Shown piece by piece: positions 13,217 through 16,443 of a DNA stretch of 16,443 bases. Source of the DNA: an uncultured Ruminococcus sp. (GTDB lineage Bacteria > Bacillota > Clostridia > Oscillospirales > Acutalibacteraceae); the NCBI GenBank assembly GCA_902773065.1, contig CACYDD010000181.1, positions 1 to 16,443 on the forward strand. Direction: 5' to 3'. Position 1 is the stretch's first letter. The number at the start of each line of letters is the position of its first letter. The notes under the pieces were generated by a model. It worked only from the letters and a program-made list of their open reading frames with translations. It was not told the origin of the DNA and did no database searches. The position numbers and the translations under genes were made by a program.

Positions 13217-14602
13217 TTGGAAAAAGAAAAAACAGAAAATCCTTTGGGTTACAAAAAAATCGGGTCGCTGCTGGCAGGCTTTGCGATACCAAGCATTATT
13301 GCCATGGTTGTAAGTGCTCTTTATAATGTGGTAGACCAGATCTTTATCGGTCAGGGCGTGGGATATTACGGAAACGCTGCCACAAATGTGGCATTTCCGC
13401 TGACAACGATCTGTCTTGCCATTACCCTGACTATTAGTATTGGTACAGCAGCAAGATTTTCATTGTATCTGGGACAACAAAAAGAAGAGGACGCTGCAAA
13501 AACTGTTGGCAGCGGTATCTGTATGATGATTGCCTTCGGTTTTATTTATGCCATTATCATCAGCATTTTTTATGAATCCCTGCTGACTGCTTTCGGTGCA
13601 ACTGACAATATTATGTCCTATGCAGTAGAATATACCCGAATTACTGCGATAGGTATGCCGTTCATTGTGATGATGAACGGTATGAGCAATATTGCAAGAG
13701 CAGACGGCAGTCCGCTGTATTCCATGATCGTCATGCTGATCGGGGCAGTGATCAATACGATTCTCGACCCGATTTTTATTTTCTGTTTTGGAATGGGTGT
13801 CGGCGGTGCAGCATGGGCGACAGTGATCGGTCAGATCGTTTCCTGTATTTTTGCACTTTTGTACATCAAAAAGCTGAAACGCATCAGACTGAAAAAAGAA
13901 CATATGTCCCTTACCCTGAAACAAATCGGCAGAACCTGCATGATGGGTATGAGCAACGGTTTGACACAGATCGCCATTACACTTGTGCAGGTTGTTCTGA
14001 ACCGTTCACTGGTGCATTACGGTGAACTTTCCGTATATGGAGCAGATATACCGCTGGCGGCAAGCGGTATTGTCATGAAGGTCAATGCGATTGTTCTGGC
14101 AATTATCATCGGTATCAATCAGGGTATGCAGCCGATTGTAGGTTTTAATTACGGTGCAAAAAAATATGACAGAGTAAAGGCAGTTTACAAACTTGCTATT
14201 ATCTGTGAGCTTGTGATTACGATCATCGGCTCAGTTGCCTTCCAGTTCTTTCCAGTCCAAGTGCTTTCGATTTTCGGCTCGGGTGAAAACGAAAAGCTCT
14301 ATTTTGAATTTGCCGTTCTGTTTATGCGTACCTTTCTTTTAATGCTGCCGCTGATCGGCATACAAATGATCTCCTCAAATTTCTTTGCGGCAATCGGCAA
14401 ACCTGTAAGAGGTGCAATCCTTTCCCTGACAAGACAAATCTTTTTCTTTATTCCGCTTGTGTTGATTCTTCCGTTGTTCATGCAGCTTGATGGTATCATG
14501 TGGGCTGCTCCGATTGCGGATGTTCTTTCGTTTATTACCGTTATGATATTTATTATTCACGAAATGAAGCTTATGACAAAGGCTCAAAAGCAACAGCAAT
14601 AA
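13217..14602 (+). CDS. MATE-family multidrug/metabolite exporter
   Basis: Inner-membrane secondary transporter of the MATE family, which exports cationic drugs or metabolites against Na+ or H+. The 461-residue length and about twelve hydrophobic segments in two related halves fit the family. Typical motifs are ALYNVVDQIFIGQGVG near residues 35-50, ARADGSPLYSMIVMLIGAVINTILDPIFIF in the middle of the first half, and GINQGMQPIVGFNYGAKKYDRV at the start of the second half. It belongs to the NorM/DinF-like clostridial branch; the substrate cannot be read from the sequence. The start is TTG at 13217 with GGAGTGA 6 nt upstream. It has its own promoter and a strong terminator at its stop codon, so it is a single-gene unit. 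Confidence 0.92.
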   Translation: MEKEKTENPLGYKKIGSLLAGFAIPSIIAMVVSALYNVVDQIFIGQGVGYYGNAATNVAFPLTTICLAITLTISIGTAARFSLYLGQQKEEDAAKTVGSGICMMIAFGFIYAIIISIFYESLLTAFGATDNIMSYAVEYTRITAIGMPFIVMMNGMSNIARADGSPLYSMIVMLIGAVINTILDPIFIFCFGMGVGGAAWATVIGQIVSCIFALLYIKKLKRIRLKKEHMSLTLKQIGRTCMMGMSNGLTQIAITLVQVVLNRSLVHYGELSVYGADIPLAASGIVMKVNAIVLAIIIGINQGMQPIVGFNYGAKKYDRVKAVYKLAIICELVITIIGSVAFQFFPVQVLSIFGSGENEKLYFEFAVLFMRTFLLMLPLIGIQMISSNFFAAIGKPVRGAILSLTRQIFFFIPLVLILPLFMQLDGIMWAAPIADVLSFITVMIFIIHEMKLMTKAQKQQQ

Positions 14603-14645
14603 AAATCATCGGCAGTACCGTAATTGATACTGCCGATGATTTTTT
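14601..14645. terminator. Two-way terminator between the MATE and yhhQ genes
   Basis: A perfect 17-bp stem (14601-14617/14628-14644) with a 10-nt loop; AAAAA at one end and TTTTT at the other make it symmetric. It overlaps both stop codons (MATE ends at 14602, yhhQ at 14644). Confidence 0.93.
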
Positions 14646-15417
14646 ATGCAATGTCTTCTTCCATTTCATCATCTATACTGTCTACTGTTTTCTTTACCTT
14701 GTTTTTTCTGCTGTCGCTGATTTTTCTTGCAATATAAACAGCAGGTGTATCACAAAGGCTTGTTACAATAAATATCACATAGCTTGACAGCATAATACTG
14801 AGCAGTGTCGGAATATCATAAGTTCCCCAGAATGCGAAAAGTGTAAACAATGCTGTGTTCAGTATCTGTGAGATCAGGGTTGAACCGTTGTTTCTGAGCC
14901 AAAGGAATTTCCTTTTATTTTTGCATAGTTTCTCAGTAAGATTCCACCATGCATGGTAAAGCTGAACGTCCACAAACTGCGAGATCGCATAAACAACAAG
15001 TGAGGAGATCATCATTCTTGGCGTATTGGAAAATACTTCTGAAATCGCCGGCATGATAAAATCCGACTCCGAGGGAACATAAAGCATCCAGCTCTGTGTG
15101 GTGATGATAAAGAATACCGATGTAAAGATACCGATCATGACTGCCTTGGTGGCTTCTTTTTTGCCCTCGTTTTCACTTAAAATATCTGTGACGAGAAAAG
15201 TAACGGCAAAAAAGACATTTCCCAGTGTCTGCTCCATGCCGAATGCCTGCACCATGATCAGACATTCTATATTTGCTGTTATTGTAGCAATGACCGTAAC
15301 GGCAAAAAGCCCCGATTTACCGAATAATCTGTATGCCAGAAGTGCCGCACCGAAAATCACGATCAGCGAAGCGGCGAGCAGTATCTCGTTTGTCAGACTT
15401 CCGAATATCTCATACAT
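14644..15417 (-). CDS. yhhQ: Queuosine precursor transporter, YhhQ/QPTR family
   Basis: Membrane protein of the YhhQ (DUF165, QPTR) family, which imports queuosine precursors such as preQ0, preQ1 or queuine. At 257 residues with about six to seven hydrophobic segments it fits the family. Diagnostic motifs are FLVTDILSENEGKKEA (74-89) and the SQFVDVQLYH segment (146-155). The acidic-basic tail (SRKNKVKKTVDSIDDEMEED) is longer than in E. coli YhhQ. The gene overlaps the upstream radical SAM gene by 8 nt (ATGTATGA) and has AGGAGGTGA before its ATG inside that gene, so the two are translated together. The operon starts from a leader that resembles a preQ1 riboswitch, which fits an uptake role and suggests repression when preQ1 is plentiful. 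Confidence 0.93.
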   Translation of the reverse strand: MYEIFGSLTNEILLAASLIVIFGAALLAYRLFGKSGLFAVTVIATITANIECLIMVQAFGMEQTLGNVFFAVTFLVTDILSENEGKKEATKAVMIGIFTSVFFIITTQSWMLYVPSESDFIMPAISEVFSNTPRMMISSLVVYAISQFVDVQLYHAWWNLTEKLCKNKRKFLWLRNNGSTLISQILNTALFTLFAFWGTYDIPTLLSIMLSSYVIFIVTSLCDTPAVYIARKISDSRKNKVKKTVDSIDDEMEEDIA

Positions 15418-16138
15418 TGCCGCTCACCTCCTGCACCTTTGTTCCCACACCGAAGTCAAGATTATCCATCAGGATATCGACACGGTCATTGTCTGTATAT
15501 AAGGGAGCGATTTTTTCTGCAAAGATGTTGATCACAGCACTGTCAGGTTTTATTTTTGTTGAATTCTCATTCATGATATTCACACATACCCTGTCAAAAT
15601 ATTGCAGACCTGTTTCAATATCAGAAAGCATAGATTGTTCTGTCTGACCTGACAATCCGAACAGCAGGCATACTTCATTGGCATATTCTGCAATTTCCTG
15701 AGGAGAAGCAAGCCCAAAACCTTTTTTCATGATATGCTCGCGGTATTCCTTGTCAAAGGTTTCCACACCTGTTTTGATGATCAGCCTGATTCCTTTTTCA
15801 GCAAGCTCTTTTTTGGCTTTGACCGCCTGATTTTTATAGATTATGTGGCTTTCAAAATGCAGGGTATTGATTTTCTTTTCAATACAGATGTTGGTGATAA
15901 GATTCAGTGTTTTCTGATCAAGCTCACAGAAGCTTCCCGAATTGATTGCTTCAAGCCTTCCGTACATTCCTTTGACCTTTGCAAGAACCTCGCTGTTAAG
16001 TCGGTAGTTTTCTTCCTCGGAGTTCCCCGAATCCAGGTGATAATCGCAGAAAGTACACTGTCGCCAGATGCACCCCTTCCCTCGCAGGAGGACGATCTCT
16101 CTCGGATTTTTGTCATTGATAATACTGTAGCGTTCCAT
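15410..16138 (-). CDS. Radical SAM enzyme, candidate queuine lyase (QueL-like)
   Basis: A 242-residue radical SAM protein. The [4Fe-4S] cysteines are C23, C28 and C31 in RGKGCIWRQCTFCDYH, spaced CX4CX2C instead of the usual CX3CX2C. SINSGSFCELD and IIKTGVETFDKEYREHIMKKGF follow the order expected of a TIM-barrel radical SAM core, and the C-terminus is short with no extra cluster motif. Known: some Clostridia, including C. difficile, recover preQ1 from queuine with the radical SAM enzyme QueL, together with a YhhQ transporter. Inferred: the overlap with yhhQ and the preQ1-type leader make QueL the best guess, but I cannot align it here. The CX4CX2C spacing with GC-W--C resembles the archaeosine synthase partner RaSEA, which also cuts a C-N bond. 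GAGGT precedes the ATG. QueK, TGT and other queuosine genes are not in the window. Confidence 0.65.
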   Translation of the reverse strand: MERYSIINDKNPREIVLLRGKGCIWRQCTFCDYHLDSGNSEEENYRLNSEVLAKVKGMYGRLEAINSGSFCELDQKTLNLITNICIEKKINTLHFESHIIYKNQAVKAKKELAEKGIRLIIKTGVETFDKEYREHIMKKGFGLASPQEIAEYANEVCLLFGLSGQTEQSMLSDIETGLQYFDRVCVNIMNENSTKIKPDSAVINIFAEKIAPLYTDNDRVDILMDNLDFGVGTKVQEVSGNV

Positions 16139-16174
16139 TAAAAATACCTCGTTTTAAAAAAATTTGATACGGGC

Positions 16175-16224
16175 AGTGCAGAATAAAAAAGGACGCACCA
16201 CGGCGTCCTTTTTTATTCTGCACT
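16175..16224 (-). terminator. 22-bp perfect hairpin in the leader of the queuosine operon
   Basis: Positions 16175-16196 and 16203-16224 are perfect complements with a 6-nt loop. On the minus strand GGACGC pairs with GCGTCC and is followed at once by TTTTTT, a classic intrinsic terminator core, 37 bp before the radical SAM start codon. It lies downstream of the aptamer, where a riboswitch-controlled terminator belongs. A second copy of CAGAATA (16230-16224, just before the stem) offers an alternative partner for the 3' arm. It is symmetric and could act both ways. Confidence 0.8.
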
Positions 16225-16235
16225 ATTCTGCAAAC

Positions 16236-16266
16236 GCTAAAAAAGGCATAGATCACCTTTTCAAGC
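16236..16266 (-). promoter_or_regulatory. Second leader hairpin between aptamer and terminator
   Basis: On the minus strand GCT-T-GAAAAGG (16266-16256) can pair with CCTTTTT-T-AGC (16246-16236) around a 9-nt loop, with one T-T mismatch and a G-T pair. The 3' arm contains TTTTTT. It may be a weak terminator or part of an antiterminator; which one cannot be decided by eye. Confidence 0.4.
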
Positions 16267-16272
16267 TGAAGT

Positions 16273-16313
16273 CCCGTAGTTTTGTTTAACGTCAGGATGG
16301 TTTCGAACTGACG
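16273..16313 (-). promoter_or_regulatory. preQ1 class I riboswitch aptamer
   Basis: Minus strand: stem CGTCAG (16313-16308)/CTGACG (16295-16290), a 12-nt loop TTCGAAACCATC, then an A-rich tail TTAAACAAAACTACGGG (16289-16273). This follows the preQ1-I plan: 5-6 bp P1, loop opening UUC and closing with the ligand-binding C, A-rich strand in the P1 groove, and a 3' segment that pairs back to the loop (tail CGG with loop UCG). The B. subtilis aptamer has the same loop length and the T. tengcongensis aptamer a tail of the form UUAACAAAACAAGGG, as I recall them. The RNA would start just before the stem. It precedes radical SAM-yhhQ, so preQ1 binding probably lowers operon expression. Confidence 0.75.
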
Positions 16314-16319
16314 ATTAGA

Positions 16320-16348
16320 AGTATACCATATTTTTCGACAAATTACAA
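16320..16348 (-). promoter_or_regulatory. Sigma-A promoter of the radical SAM-yhhQ operon
   Basis: On the minus strand TTGTAA (16348-16343), 17-bp spacer, TATACT (16325-16320). RNA start near 16314, right at the riboswitch stem, leaving a leader of about 175 nt. Confidence 0.8.
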
Positions 16349-16358
16349 CCCCCCGGCG

Positions 16359-16441
16359 GCGCACCACGTGCGCAGGGAATTCGCGTAGCCGCTCCCTACG
16401 GTCGCTACTTTTTTATAAAGTCAAATTCTTTGCCGCGTTTT
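16359..16441 (-). repeat. Modular intergenic repeat, copy 5, inverted and cut by the window edge
   Basis: On the minus strand: AAACGCGGCAAAG, an AT-rich spacer, GTAGCGACCG, GGCTACGCGAATTCCCT and the perfect 15-nt hairpin GCGCAC-GTG-GTGCGC (16373-16359). Positions 16360-16388 match 10174-10202 exactly, inverted. It ends 10 bp before the operon promoter, in the same orientation as the genes it precedes. Confidence 0.85.
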
Positions 16442-16443
16442 GA

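Noticed and set aside
16113..16367. 84-codon minus-strand frame over the queuosine leader
   Set aside because: It spans the promoter, aptamer and terminator and has no ribosome site.

Overview
The window (about 43% GC by eye) looks like chromosomal DNA of a low-to-mid GC Gram-positive anaerobe of the Clostridia, most likely a Ruminococcus-like member of the Oscillospiraceae. This rests on the dnaK-dnaJ pair, a CD3324-family small protein, Big2-type Ig-like repeats in a secreted protein, strong AGGAGG ribosome binding sites, several TTG starts and the TTGACA/TATAAT promoters. The genus is inferred from style, not from a marker gene. No phage, plasmid, CRISPR, rRNA or tRNA gene was seen.

Layout. 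1-2.7 kb: the 3' end of dnaK, an inverted-repeat intergenic element, dnaJ, and a small lipoprotein gene. 2.7-3.9 kb (minus strand): a GNAT-family acetyltransferase whose stop codon overlaps the lipoprotein stop, and a CD3324-like small helix-turn-helix protein, each with its own promoter. 4.3-6.2 kb: leuC-leuD, the two subunits of isopropylmalate isomerase. 6.6-9.7 kb: a convergent pair of c-di-GMP enzymes, a membrane GGDEF diguanylate cyclase (plus) and a membrane HD-GYP phosphodiesterase (minus), which share a two-way terminator. 10.3-14.6 kb: a stand-alone TrpB2-type tryptophan synthase beta chain, a secreted Big2 protein and a MATE exporter. 14.6-16.35 kb (minus strand): a two-gene operon, radical SAM protein then YhhQ, that reads out of a leader matching a preQ1 class I riboswitch. 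It is most simply a queuosine-precursor uptake and salvage operon; the radical SAM protein is a candidate queuine lyase (QueL).

The most unusual non-coding feature is a modular intergenic repeat seen five times (9.84-9.97, 10.00-10.08, 10.12-10.20, 11.74-11.84 kb, and inverted at 16.36-16.44 kb). Each copy has an ACGCGGC-type module, then a GCGAA(TT) box, then a 15-nt perfect or near-perfect hairpin whose stem bases differ between copies but stay paired. Three copies end 9-22 bp upstream of a good sigma-A promoter, in the same orientation as the gene that follows (trpB2, the Big2 gene, the queuosine operon). A second repeat type, a 235-bp element with 35-nt inverted ends made of TAATGCA units, separates dnaK from dnaJ.
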